Below are positions 24,366 to 33,922 of a DNA stretch of 54,070 nucleotides, in pieces. Position numbers and translations under genes: made by a program. The number at the start of each line of letters is the position of its first letter. Position 1 is the first letter of the stretch. The notes beneath the pieces were generated by a model. The model was not told where the DNA came from, searched no databases, and saw only the letters and a program-made list of their open reading frames with translations. Origin of the DNA: Bacteroidota bacterium (GTDB taxonomy: Bacteria; Bacteroidota; Bacteroidia; Chitinophagales; Chitinophagaceae). The stretch lies in the NCBI GenBank assembly GCA_018268105.1, contig JAFDXG010000003.1, positions 1 through 54,070 of the forward strand. The letters run 5' to 3'.

Positions 24366-25841
24366 ATGCAAATGTCTGTGACAAAGCATTTACCTTTACA
24401 AAAAGCAATTATTGTGCCTCACGAAGCGATTTCCGTATTCGATATGTTTAAGATTGGAGTTGGGCCTTCCAGTTCTCACACACTCGGTCCATGGCGTGCA
24501 GCTCAGATGTTTGTTGACAGTCTTAAAAAAGATGGTACACTTCAGCAGGTTACTGCCTTAAAAGTTTTATTGTATGGTTCTCTTGCAAAAACCGGCAAAG
24601 GGCATGGCACAGATATAGCTGTCCAGTTAGGCTTATGTGGGGAAGATCCGGTAACATTTCCAGTTGATGAAATAGTATCAAGAATATCTTCTATTGCCAA
24701 TAATAAAAAACTTAGACTATATCACTCCTGTGAAATTGATTTTAATCCGGCTTCTGATATTGTCTTTCTCATGAAAGAGTCATTGCCCTATCATCCTAAT
24801 GCTCTTACTTTTCAAGCAGAATTTAACAATGGAGATAAAAATACTTCTACTTATTATTCTGTTGGTGGGGGCTTTGTAGAGCAGGAAGGAGAAGAAAGGT
24901 TACATAAAACATCTATACAATTGCCTTTTCCCATAAATAATGCTTCGGATCTCTTGCATTGGTGTATAAAAACAGGATTTTCTATTTATGAAGTTGTGAT
25001 GGAGAATGAAAACGTGTGGCGTAGTGAAGAAGCAACACGTTCAGGACTATTGGATATTTATCAGGTGATGAGGGAGTGTATTTTTATGGGGTGCAGACAT
25101 GAGGGAATATTGCCGGGTGGATTATTTGTAAAACGAAGAGCAGCAGAACTTAATAAAAAGTTACTTTCCGGCAAAGAGTATAACGACTTTGAAAGCTGGA
25201 AATATGCGATCCGTTCAGGAGGTAATGAATTTAAATATACCCTTGATTGGGTAAGTTGTTTTGCGCTGGCGGTAAACGAACAAAATGCTTCTTTTGGCAG
25301 GGTGGTAACTGCACCTACCAATGGCGCTGCAGGTGTTATTCCTGCCGTGTTAATGTACTATGTAATATTTTGTAATGGTGATTCTCCGGATGCTATAATA
25401 CAATTTTTGCTTACCGCTTCCGAAATTGGAAGTATATTTAAGAAAGGAGCTACCATTTCTGCAGCTATGGGTGGATGCCAGGCAGAGATCGGAGTATCCT
25501 CTGCAATGGCTGCCGGTGCTCTTACAGAGGCAATGGGGGGCACCCAGAAACAATCGCTGATGGCCGCTGAAATTACAATGGAACACCACCTGGGTCTTAC
25601 CTGTGATCCTATTGCCGGACTTGTTCAGATACCTTGTATTGAACGAAATACAATGGGAGCAATTAAAGCAATAACAGCATCGCAACTGGCCCTACAAAGT
25701 GTACCTGATTTTGCCAAAGTATCACTTGATGCAGTGGTAAAAACGATGTGGGAAACAGCTAAGGATATGAATCAAAAATATAAAGAAACTGCAGAAGGTG
25801 GTCTGGCAGTTAATATTCCTCTTGGATTAAGTGAATGTTAA
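24366..25841 (+). CDS. L-serine ammonia-lyase (serine dehydratase), single-chain FeS type
   Basis: A 491-residue enzyme (EC 4.3.1.17) converting L-serine to pyruvate and ammonia with a [4Fe-4S] cluster. The beta-like domain starts with [20 protein letters not shown] (about residue 20). The alpha-like catalytic domain has [42 protein letters not shown] and [19 protein letters not shown]; the cysteines in these last motifs are the cluster ligands. The length fits the fused SdaA type. An in-frame ATG two codons later could also be used. Cytoplasmic. It is separate from the FKBP gene upstream by 44 bases and convergent with the DUF3810 gene. Confidence 0.95.
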   Translation: MQMSVTKHLPLQKAIIVPHEAISVFDMFKIGVGPSSSHTLGPWRAAQMFVDSLKKDGTLQQVTALKVLLYGSLAKTGKGHGTDIAVQLGLCGEDPVTFPVDEIVSRISSIANNKKLRLYHSCEIDFNPASDIVFLMKESLPYHPNALTFQAEFNNGDKNTSTYYSVGGGFVEQEGEERLHKTSIQLPFPINNASDLLHWCIKTGFSIYEVVMENENVWRSEEATRSGLLDIYQVMRECIFMGCRHEGILPGGLFVKRRAAELNKKLLSGKEYNDFESWKYAIRSGGNEFKYTLDWVSCFALAVNEQNASFGRVVTAPTNGAAGVIPAVLMYYVIFCNGDSPDAIIQFLLTASEIGSIFKKGATISAAMGGCQAEIGVSSAMAAGALTEAMGGTQKQSLMAAEITMEHHLGLTCDPIAGLVQIPCIERNTMGAIKAITASQLALQSVPDFAKVSLDAVVKTMWETAKDMNQKYKETAEGGLAVNIPLGLSEC

Positions 25842-25852
25842 TAATGATATTA

Positions 25853-26962
25853 TTATCCACTGATCTTTCCATATTTATTATAATAACTGATAAGGTAGGA
25901 CACTACCTCACTGTAAGAAAGCATGCCTGAAGGTTGCTCATTCGATTCGAGATACCTGCTGTATATCCAGGTAATTATAGGTTCTACAGGATTTTCATAT
26001 TTTTTGTAAAAAGTTTTCATTGTTTCAATATCATCTTTTACCGAAGGGGATAGTTGCTGCAATAATGATTTTGCTACAACAGAATCTGTTCTTCTTAAAT
26101 TGCCATTAGCGTATATAAAAAGATCTAAATAGGCCGAATACATGAAAGAAGTATCACCAGACCCAGTGGCAGCAAGATAACCGGCAAAATTTGCTTCGTT
26201 CTCTTTGGCATAACCCAACTGGTGAGCTATTTCATGACAAACCACATAAGGACGTAGAAATTCCGGTATGGTAGTATTCACCTGGGCTTCTCCTGAAAAA
26301 GGATTGTAATATCCTGAGAACCCCAGATAGTTACCGGCAAGTCCAAAAAATGAGGGCTTCACTGATTTATAATTGTATTTTAGAAATGGATAGTAAACAG
26401 ATGCAGTTCGATAGGCATTAACTGCATTCTTAAAAAGCTGCTGGTTTGATGTTGTTTGCATTTGATTACGCATCATTCCCTGTTTACAGATATTTACTTC
26501 TTTCAGCAATAATCCATTTATATGTTGCAATTCTTCTTTAGTATATTTAACACGTGTAATTCCTGTTTGATAAGCAATACCTCTGCGATTATAATTTAAC
26601 CCCCAAAAAATATTGAAAATGATATAAAGTATCAACAACTGAATAATAAATCTGTAAAGAATATATTTTATCCTGATGCTGCCATAAGTTTTCCTGTAAA
26701 TGATTATTATGAGTTTTATAGTTTTCCATAGTACATACACAATAAGTACAGAGTAAAGGATATCACCCAAACTAAAGGGAATCCATCCAAGCCCGAATCT
26801 GAGAATTTTACTGATGAAGGGATAGAAAGATTGAGAATACAAAGACTCTACAAGATTTCTATTACGTGAAAACAACCATATACTGCCTGATGTAACCAGT
26901 AAAATGCTCAATATAATAATCTGTTTTTTCTTCCTTTTATTTTTCATTACAGTATCATTCAT
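25853..26962 (-). CDS. DUF3810 family membrane protein with HExxH zinc-protease motif
   Basis: A 369-residue protein of the DUF3810 family. The N-terminal third carries about three transmembrane helices (residues about 13-33, 55-80 and 101-124). The soluble C-terminal region has VVCHEIAHQLGYAKENEANF, a gluzincin-like HExxH with a downstream glutamate in the ENEANF segment, so a zinc-dependent peptidase activity is plausible although none has been shown to my knowledge. GFSGYYNPFSGEAQVNT precedes it, a stretch conserved in the family. It is convergent with serine dehydratase (11-base gap). Confidence 0.85.
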   Translation of the reverse strand: MNDTVMKNKRKKKQIIILSILLVTSGSIWLFSRNRNLVESLYSQSFYPFISKILRFGLGWIPFSLGDILYSVLIVYVLWKTIKLIIIIYRKTYGSIRIKYILYRFIIQLLILYIIFNIFWGLNYNRRGIAYQTGITRVKYTKEELQHINGLLLKEVNICKQGMMRNQMQTTSNQQLFKNAVNAYRTASVYYPFLKYNYKSVKPSFFGLAGNYLGFSGYYNPFSGEAQVNTTIPEFLRPYVVCHEIAHQLGYAKENEANFAGYLAATGSGDTSFMYSAYLDLFIYANGNLRRTDSVVAKSLLQQLSPSVKDDIETMKTFYKKYENPVEPIITWIYSRYLESNEQPSGMLSYSEVVSYLISYYNKYGKISG

Positions 26963-27250
26963 CCTCTGCTAATTAGAATTGCCTATATCGGGTATTTTGT
27001 TCAAAAAAATCATTATTACTTCGGGTAACAAACTATTTTGATCTTTGTTAATTCTATTGTATTTCTGCAATCCATGTAAAAAAAATAATTACTGATTAGT
27101 GATATTCAATTGTATTTAAATATTGTAACAAACCCTGTCCCGTATTTCCCGCACCTTATATTTCAGGTAAAACTGCTACAATATTAAAATATTTGCAATA
27201 AGTACTTTTTATACTCGCTTATATTAAAAATAGCTAAACATTCATACCAG

Positions 27251-27937
27251 ATGCAAACTATTTCAATAATTACAACTATCGCATTCTTTCTCCCATTAAT
27301 AATGTTAATGGTTAGAAATCTTATTCAGGACAGGATATTAATTTGGTTTGCTGCTTTTTGGGCCTGGTCAGGGCTGGCAAATATTTTGTTTAGTTTTGAT
27401 TTTGTAACTACAAATAAAGTCATGCTGATACTGCAGCGGGTTTACAATCTGTTTGATTTTCCTATATTGTTATTTGTTTTATTCAAAACAACATATATAA
27501 AAGAAGTACGAAACAGTATTGGAAAAATAATGCTTCCTTTTTTCATAATAGAAACTGTGACCATTGCTATTTCGGGGTTTGAAAATATGGTAGAAAGTAT
27601 TTTAGTGTTTGCCGGTGTTTTAATTGCGTTGTATTATATCGGCTGGATCATCTTATTGCACATGAAGGGCACTCATTACAGCAATTATCAGCATGCAATG
27701 CAATTCATTTATTATGCCTTGTTTTTTGAATATGGGGTTTCCACCATCAACTTTATATACAGTTATATATTACCTGATAAAGTTTCAGAAGCTGATAATT
27801 TCCTTATTTTTTATATGGCTTCATGTATTACCATCCTTATTGCTCTTTATGGCATCTTAGTGTACAAAGAAAAGATACCACCGAAGCAAAAAAAGATAAA
27901 AAAACCTGAACGGGAAATGGAAATAAGGTTTTTGTGA
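27251..27937 (+). CDS. Multi-pass membrane protein, function unknown
   Basis: I do not recognise this 228-residue protein. Hydrophobicity suggests seven transmembrane helices with a short outside N-terminus and a strongly basic cytoplasmic tail (KEKIPPKQKKIKKPEREME). No enzymatic motif stands out. The seven-helix layout resembles small sensor-type membrane domains, but no signalling output domain is fused and none is next to it. AATATTTG at 27188-27195, one base off the -7 box, lies 55 bases upstream and may be its promoter. The 288 bases between it and the DUF3810 gene contain nothing else I can support. Confidence 0.72.
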   Translation: MQTISIITTIAFFLPLIMLMVRNLIQDRILIWFAAFWAWSGLANILFSFDFVTTNKVMLILQRVYNLFDFPILLFVLFKTTYIKEVRNSIGKIMLPFFIIETVTIAISGFENMVESILVFAGVLIALYYIGWIILLHMKGTHYSNYQHAMQFIYYALFFEYGVSTINFIYSYILPDKVSEADNFLIFYMASCITILIALYGILVYKEKIPPKQKKIKKPEREMEIRFL

Positions 27938-28054
27938 AATCTGAAAGGTTAAGAACAATGGTCTATATGTAAATATGATCTTTTTATTCCTGATTCATTT
28001 TCAGGATTTACACCTATCATTTCTTATTATTCAATTTTTTATTATAGCCATGAA

Positions 28055-29032
28055 TTATTTATGTGCCTCCGTTTTCATTTCCCAAACTAATGCACTTGCT
28101 CCGAGAATAGCTGCATCAGCTTCTTTCAATTCACTGAAAATGAGCTTCACCTTGTTTTGAAATATAGGGAGAAGATTTTCTTCCATATGTTTCTTAGTTG
28201 GTTTCAAAATCATATCTCCTGCTTTGGTCATACCACCAAACAAAATGATGGCTTCAGGTGAGGAGAACATTACAAAGTTTGCCAGTGCCAGACCAAGAAT
28301 TGCACCAGTATATTCATATACTTCCTTTGCGATAGCATCACCTTGCGCAGCACATTCATATACTACTCTTGAATCAATATCTTCTATCGGATAATTTCGA
28401 AGCAGGCTGTCTTCTTTTTTTCTTTGACTTAAAAATTCTCTTGCAGTGTTGGCTACTCCTGTAGCAGATGCGTAGCTTTCGAGTGAACCCTTCATGCCAG
28501 TACCCGGATGGAGTCTTCCGTCAGGGATAATTGTAGTATGCCCCAGTTCACCGGCAAAGCCGTCATGACCATATATGAGTCGGCCATTGGCTACTATACC
28601 GCTACCAACTCCCGTTCCCAGTGTGATCATTATGAAATCTTTCATTCCTTTTGCCGCTCCATACATCATTTCACCTACAGCAGCAGCATTGGCATCATTG
28701 GTTAAGGCAGCAGGTACACCAAACTTCTCGGTAACAAGTTTGGCCAATGGTATAATGCCCTTCCACATAAGATTAGGAGCATATTCAATAGTACCACTGT
28801 AATAATTGCCGTTTGGTGCACCTATACCAATCCCTTTAATATTTTCTATACCTCCCACCTGATGGATAGCGGGTTCTAGCGCCGAATATAATTCGTCAAT
28901 ATAACCTTCAATTTTTTTATGTTTTCTGCTTGATATTGCCCCCCTGTATAGTGTATCACCTCTGTGATCAACAATACCAAAAACGGTGTTAGTTCCGCCG
29001 ATATCAATACCTATTGCATACTGCTGCTTCAT
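28055..29032 (-). CDS. ROK-family sugar kinase (glucokinase-like) without the zinc-cysteine motif
   Basis: A 325-residue ROK protein. The ATP-binding motif GIDIGGTNTVFGIVDHRG is at the N-terminus, the catalytic Asp lies in LTNDANAAAVGE, and TLGTGVGSGIV and GELGHTT follow. In typical ROK kinases the next motif is CxCGxxGCxE; here it reads RLHPGTGMKGSLESYAS, so all zinc-binding cysteines are absent while the glutamate stays. No DNA-binding HTH is fused, so it is a kinase rather than a repressor. The substrate is probably glucose or a related hexose. It follows an MFS sugar importer on the same strand (48-base gap), so uptake and phosphorylation are coupled. Confidence 0.9.
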   Translation of the reverse strand: MKQQYAIGIDIGGTNTVFGIVDHRGDTLYRGAISSRKHKKIEGYIDELYSALEPAIHQVGGIENIKGIGIGAPNGNYYSGTIEYAPNLMWKGIIPLAKLVTEKFGVPAALTNDANAAAVGEMMYGAAKGMKDFIMITLGTGVGSGIVANGRLIYGHDGFAGELGHTTIIPDGRLHPGTGMKGSLESYASATGVANTAREFLSQRKKEDSLLRNYPIEDIDSRVVYECAAQGDAIAKEVYEYTGAILGLALANFVMFSSPEAIILFGGMTKAGDMILKPTKKHMEENLLPIFQNKVKLIFSELKEADAAILGASALVWEMKTEAHK

Positions 29033-29080
29033 ACGATTTTTTATTGCGTGTGTGTTATATTTTCTAAATAGTAAAAGTAG

Positions 29081-30736
29081 TTAATGCCCGCCTCCACCTT
29101 CTAATGCACTGAAATCAATACCCTGCGATTTTAGAACCGATTTCACTCTGAATGCATAAAACGTAAGATAGGCAAAACAAAGAACGGGAATAACGTAAGA
29201 GTGATGAATGCCAATGGCAGGGAGGTCGGCCATCTTTCCCTGCAACGGTGGAATGATAGCACCACCGAGTATCATCATTATCAGAAACGCTGAACCCTGT
29301 GCTGTGTATTTGCCTAACCCGGCAATAGCCAGTGAAAATATACTTGGCCACATGATGGAACAGAATAAACCACCGCTCAAAAATGCATAAGTGGCGGTTT
29401 TACCAGTAGTAAAAAGTCCTATAAGCATGGCAAGCATTCCCAGTCCGCCAAATGTCATCAGGGTTTCTATGGGTTTTTCTTTGCCAATAAAGAAACCGGC
29501 AATTTGAACCACAATTACTGCCGCGTAAGCGTACAATGGTGTAAAGTCATTCCCGGCTATGTAGTTGGCAGCTATTACAACACCGAATGCTATGTAGGGA
29601 ACTATAATCCATAAAATCGTACGCATTTGTTTTGTAGGATTAAATACGGTTATGGCGCCGGTCCATCGCCCAATCATCAGGCTACCCCAATACATGGATA
29701 TAAAGGGCGCTAACGCATTTGCACCATATCCACCAAAGTCGGGGTGTTTGAGCAATTCCCCAAGATTACTTTGTATAGTTACTTCTACTCCTACATACAT
29801 AAAAATAGCAAGCATACCCAATACCAATTGCGGATATTTCATAGCTCCCCAACCCTTTGCATTTTTCTGGGCGCTTTCATTAGCTGCAAAAAAACTTACA
29901 ATCATAAAAATAAGCCCTCCTACAAGTAACCACATGTTTCTTAAGCTAACCCCATGACTCAGGCTTTCATTAATAGCTAATCCGCGGTAACTTGCAAATA
30001 TAATTCCGAATATAACTGCCATAACTATAGTGATAGCAATGAGCAGCCAGGTAGCTTTGGGTGCATGTTCAAAACTGTCTTCTTCCTTGACATTGGGTAG
30101 TTTTTTACTAGCGCGAAATAATATTGCTGATAACAGAAATAATAAACCTACAACAATATAAAGCGTATTCATTGAGGTTATAGATGCATTTTCAATATCT
30201 TTATCCGAAGCAGTGGCCTTTCCGAAAAGGGCAAGTGCCACCACTACAGGACCAATTGTTGTTCCAAATGAGTTGACTCCGCCTGTAAGATTAAGCCTGT
30301 GGGAGCCCGTAGAAGGATCACCTAATGCAATAGCAAATGGATTTGCTGATGTTTGCTGCAATGAAAACCCCAATCCGATAATAAAAAGAGAAATGAGTAT
30401 TCCGGCAAAACCACCGAAATTGAAGGACAACAACATCAAAATCGCACCTACAGCGCTCAGTAGCAAACCATATATAATGCCGGTCTTCATTCCCCAGTGG
30501 TTCATTATATCCTTATTCTTTACAGCAGATGCAACAAATAATCCCAGTGCACCAATGTAATAGGCGCCGTAAAAAGCGAAATCAATGAGCTGACTCTGAA
30601 ACTGATCGAGGTGGAAATAGTGTTTGCAAAAAGGAATAAAAATACCGTTTCCGGCGGCAATAAAGCCCCAAAAGAAAAAGACGATAACAAGCGTACTTAG
30701 GGCGCCGGTATTAGTAGGCTGCTTTTGATGGGCCAT
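29081..30736 (-). CDS. MFS sugar:proton symporter (FucP/glucose-galactose type)
   Basis: A 551-residue major facilitator of the FHS/FucP group, in the inner membrane. About 12-14 helices are visible; family signs are [20 protein letters not shown] at the start, [15 protein letters not shown], and the C-terminal [17 protein letters not shown]. It is longer than FucP (438) because of an extended central loop region and extra helices around residues 215-310. It should bring in a hexose such as glucose with protons. The ROK kinase gene lies directly downstream. A second FucP-like gene is divergent at 30874, with a 137-base intergenic stretch. Confidence 0.9.
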   Translation of the reverse strand: MAHQKQPTNTGALSTLVIVFFFWGFIAAGNGIFIPFCKHYFHLDQFQSQLIDFAFYGAYYIGALGLFVASAVKNKDIMNHWGMKTGIIYGLLLSAVGAILMLLSFNFGGFAGILISLFIIGLGFSLQQTSANPFAIALGDPSTGSHRLNLTGGVNSFGTTIGPVVVALALFGKATASDKDIENASITSMNTLYIVVGLLFLLSAILFRASKKLPNVKEEDSFEHAPKATWLLIAITIVMAVIFGIIFASYRGLAINESLSHGVSLRNMWLLVGGLIFMIVSFFAANESAQKNAKGWGAMKYPQLVLGMLAIFMYVGVEVTIQSNLGELLKHPDFGGYGANALAPFISMYWGSLMIGRWTGAITVFNPTKQMRTILWIIVPYIAFGVVIAANYIAGNDFTPLYAYAAVIVVQIAGFFIGKEKPIETLMTFGGLGMLAMLIGLFTTGKTATYAFLSGGLFCSIMWPSIFSLAIAGLGKYTAQGSAFLIMMILGGAIIPPLQGKMADLPAIGIHHSYVIPVLCFAYLTFYAFRVKSVLKSQGIDFSALEGGGGH

Positions 30737-30816
30737 TTTTTTATTTGTTAGGTGTGATAAATATACAATGTGCCGTGAAATTAAAACATCTCAATCGTTT
30801 GCAACAAAAAAAATAA

Positions 30817-30847
30817 TTAGCTGTTTTTCTATTACCAATTATGTTTG
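30817..30847 (+). promoter_or_regulatory. Promoter overlapping an upstream ATG; decides the start of the second FucP-like gene
   Basis: TTAG (30817-30820), 19 bases, then TATGTTTG (30840-30847), an exact TAnnTTTG match. The box includes the ATG at 30841, so transcription would start near 30854 and that ATG would not be in the message. Confidence 0.45.
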
Positions 30848-30873
30848 GTAAGTTCGGGAAATTTTTAAAAGCA

Positions 30874-32178
30874 ATGACAAGTACGAACCTCCTGAATCCG
30901 CTTGAAGCTCAGGCAAAAGCTAAAGCTTCATCTACACCTATCATTATTATAGGCGCTCTCTTTTTTATTTTCGGTTTTGTTACCTGGGCTAACAGCACAC
31001 TTATTCCCTATTTAAAGATTGCCTGCGAACTTACTACAGCCGAGGCAGTGCTTGTAACTTTTGCCTTTTATATTTCTTATGCAGTAATGGCATTCCCTTC
31101 TTCGTGGGTATTAAAGAAAACCGGATTTAAAAATGGGATGATGGTGGGGTTGCTGGTTATGGCAGCAGGTGCATTACTATTTATACCGGCTGCCAACAGC
31201 CGTCAATTTGGATTTTTTCTTTTTGCCCTGTTTGTCATCGGAACCGGGCTTGCCCTTTTGCAAACTGCTTCCAACCCCTATATTACTATATTGGGGCCTA
31301 TAGAAAGTGCGGCAAAACGTATTAGTGTAATGGGTATTTGTAATAAAACTGCCGGCGCACTTGCTCCATTAATTTTGGGTGCAATCGTATTAAAAGACAG
31401 TTCAGCGCTTGAGGCTAAGCTGGTAACCCTGGATGCTGCTGCAAAAGCTGCAGAACTGGATGCACTTGCTTCCCGTGTTATACCCCCATATATTGTAATT
31501 GCCATAGTGCTGGTATTGCTGGCGGTATTTCTTTATTATGCCCACTTGCCTGAGGTAAAAGCCGAAGGTGAAGACAGTAAAGACTCTGCATCCGATATAA
31601 ACAGAAGCAGCATATTCAACTATCCATATTTATGGCTAGGTTTTATTTCCCTCTTCCTGTATGTGGGAGTGGAAGTGATGGCTGGTGATATTATACAACT
31701 TTATGGTAATTCTATTGGTATCAGCCTTGATGTCGCCAAACATTTTACGACTTATACACTTATCAGTATGCTGGTTGGTTATGTCGTTGGTATTATAGCA
31801 ATTCCCAAATATATTTCTCAAAATGCAGTGCTGAAGATTTCGGCTATCCTTGGGATTTTGTTTACTCTGGGCGCCATATTTACTAGTGGTTACACTTCGG
31901 TATTCTTTATAGCTATACTTGGATTGGCAAACGCACTTATATGGCCCGCTATCTGGCCACTCGCAATTGAAGGACTTGGAAAATATACCAAAACCGGTTC
32001 AGCACTTTTAATTGTGGGTATTGCCGGAGGCGCAGTGTTACCACGAATTTGGGCAAGCCTCGGGGAAATGCCTTCAATTGGTTTTCAGCAAGCTTTTTGG
32101 ATAATGGTTCCCTGCTATCTTTTTATATTATACTTTGCAATCGCCGGTCATAAAATAGGACGTTCCAAAAAAGTATAG
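30874..32178 (+). CDS. MFS sugar transporter (FucP family)
   Basis: A 434-residue FHS-group permease with about 12 helices, very close to the length of E. coli FucP (438). It shows FIFGFVTWANSTLIPYLK early, FALFVIGTGLALLQTASNPY in the fourth/fifth helix and GIAGGAVLPRIWASLGEMPS near the end. The frame starts at an ATG at 30841, but the promoter box covers that codon, and the ATG at 30874 gives the family length; I choose it. Substrate may be fucose, glucose or galactose; no fucose genes are adjacent. A strong terminator follows. Confidence 0.9.
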   Translation: MTSTNLLNPLEAQAKAKASSTPIIIIGALFFIFGFVTWANSTLIPYLKIACELTTAEAVLVTFAFYISYAVMAFPSSWVLKKTGFKNGMMVGLLVMAAGALLFIPAANSRQFGFFLFALFVIGTGLALLQTASNPYITILGPIESAAKRISVMGICNKTAGALAPLILGAIVLKDSSALEAKLVTLDAAAKAAELDALASRVIPPYIVIAIVLVLLAVFLYYAHLPEVKAEGEDSKDSASDINRSSIFNYPYLWLGFISLFLYVGVEVMAGDIIQLYGNSIGISLDVAKHFTTYTLISMLVGYVVGIIAIPKYISQNAVLKISAILGILFTLGAIFTSGYTSVFFIAILGLANALIWPAIWPLAIEGLGKYTKTGSALLIVGIAGGAVLPRIWASLGEMPSIGFQQAFWIMVPCYLFILYFAIAGHKIGRSKKV

Positions 32179-32200
32179 TATTCACTATTTAATATTACCT

Positions 32201-32240
32201 GGTCAGCACAAATATTTTATAAAATGTGCTGACCTTTTTT
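32201..32240 (+). terminator. Strong rho-independent terminator
   Basis: GGTCAGCACA (32201-32210) pairs over 10 bp with TGTGCTGACC (32225-32234), followed by TTTTTT. Confidence 0.92.
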
Positions 32241-32332
32241 GTTACGGTAATAATATTTTTTTATTTAGTGCTTGTATAAATAAAAAACCTTCCTATATTC
32301 AATTAACGAACTACTCATACAATTTATAGAGA

Positions 32333-33820
32333 ATGGAAATTATTCATGTCAGTGCAGAATGTTATCCTGTTGCAAAGGCGGGAGGTCTGGGAGATGTAGT
32401 AGGGGCGATGCCAAAATATCAAAACAAACTTGGGCATATTGCTAAGGTGGTAATGCCAATGTACCGGACTAAGTTCCTTGCCGAGAACTCCTGGGACGTA
32501 GTGCATAAAGGCAGAACTAATATTGGTGACTACTGGTTTGATTATACGGTTATTAAAGAAACGACCAATAAACTCGGATTCGATTTATACCTGGTAGATA
32601 TTTATGGGTTGCTTGACCGCGAAAAGGTATACGGGTACGATGATGATATACAGCGCTTCACGGGTTTCCAGGTGGCTGTAGTAGACTGGATATCTGTTTG
32701 GGAACACCATCCTGATATCATTCATGTGCATGATCACCATACCGGATTTATTCCTTTTATGATTAAGCATTGCTACAAGTATCAGCACCTCCAAAATATA
32801 CCTACGGTACTTACCATTCACAATGCACAATACCAGGGTGTAATGGGATGGGACATGAGTTACCTGCTCCCACCATGGGACAGTTGGAAATATGGCATGC
32901 TCGATTGGAAAGATAATATCAATCCACTCGCTTCTGCTATTAAATGCGCATGGAAAGTGACTACAGTGAGTAAAAGTTATCTCGAAGAAATGCGTCAGGC
33001 AGCAAACGGTTTAGAAGCTTTGTTTGAATATGAAAAAGGAAAATGTGTGGGTATTCTGAATGGCATAGATTTCCAGGTTTGGGATCCCGCTACGGATCAT
33101 TATATCGAAAATCATTTTAGTGTAACGGACGTAAAAGAAGGAAAACAAAAAAGTAAGCAGCTTTTATGTGAAAAATTTAATCTCGATAAAGATAAACCGC
33201 TGATTGTATTCATCGGACGACTGGTAGGGGAGAAAGGAGCTGATATCTTACCCGGAGTTATAAGTGATAGCTTTTACTATATTGGGAGAAAAATGAGTTA
33301 TCTTATATTGGGAAGTGGTTTTCCAGAAGTTGAAGACCAGTTGAATGAATTGCAAAAATTGTCGCAAAATGATTACAGCGTGTACATAGGATATAACGAA
33401 GCCTTGAGTCACCTTATGTATGCTGGAGCAGACTTTTTGTTAATGCCATCCCGGGTGGAACCCTGCGGTCTAAACCAGATGTATGCCATGAGATACGGCA
33501 CTATCCCAATGGTTAGACGAACAGGAGGGCTACGTGATACTGTTGTAGATTTTGGAGATAAGGATGGATATGGCATAGTGTATAATTGGGCTGCTGTTGG
33601 AGATATTACGCATGGGATATGGCGGGCAGTTGATTTATATGAAGACCAAAAAAAGGTGGATACTATCAGGAAGAAGATGATGCAGCTTGATTTTAGCTGG
33701 GAACACAGTGTGCAGCAATACCTTGATCTGTATGCTTCTCTTTTGTTGCCACCGCAGCAACAAGTGGTTAGTGAATCAAGTGAGAAATTAATTAAAGATG
33801 AAAATGATGATGGAGAATAA
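32333..33820 (+). CDS. glgA: Glycogen synthase (GT5, ADP-glucose type)
   Basis: A 495-residue retaining GT5 enzyme (EC 2.4.1.21) that extends alpha-1,4-glucan from ADP-glucose. The N-terminal KAGGLGDVVGAMP motif (residues 15-27) binds the ADP phosphate, the middle has TIHNAQYQGV, and the C-terminal domain has FIGRLVGEKGADIL, LMPSRVEPCGLNQMYAMRYG with the family glutamate, and RRTGGLRDTV. The last 20 residues are acidic and probably disordered. glgC follows 102 bases later, so the two steps of glycogen synthesis are together. Branching and debranching enzymes are not in the window. Confidence 0.96.
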   Translation: MEIIHVSAECYPVAKAGGLGDVVGAMPKYQNKLGHIAKVVMPMYRTKFLAENSWDVVHKGRTNIGDYWFDYTVIKETTNKLGFDLYLVDIYGLLDREKVYGYDDDIQRFTGFQVAVVDWISVWEHHPDIIHVHDHHTGFIPFMIKHCYKYQHLQNIPTVLTIHNAQYQGVMGWDMSYLLPPWDSWKYGMLDWKDNINPLASAIKCAWKVTTVSKSYLEEMRQAANGLEALFEYEKGKCVGILNGIDFQVWDPATDHYIENHFSVTDVKEGKQKSKQLLCEKFNLDKDKPLIVFIGRLVGEKGADILPGVISDSFYYIGRKMSYLILGSGFPEVEDQLNELQKLSQNDYSVYIGYNEALSHLMYAGADFLLMPSRVEPCGLNQMYAMRYGTIPMVRRTGGLRDTVVDFGDKDGYGIVYNWAAVGDITHGIWRAVDLYEDQKKVDTIRKKMMQLDFSWEHSVQQYLDLYASLLLPPQQQVVSESSEKLIKDENDDGE

Positions 33821-33922
33821 ACTATAGTGAATCAATCATTCACGGTTCATTTTTCATATTATTCATCAACGCACCGTAATTCAATTTTCTAATATTTATT
33901 TTTAATAATCAATTCATCAGCC

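Noticed and set aside
27938..28054. Hairpin CCTGA/TCAGG as a terminator
   Set aside because: Only five pairs and no T-tract on either strand.
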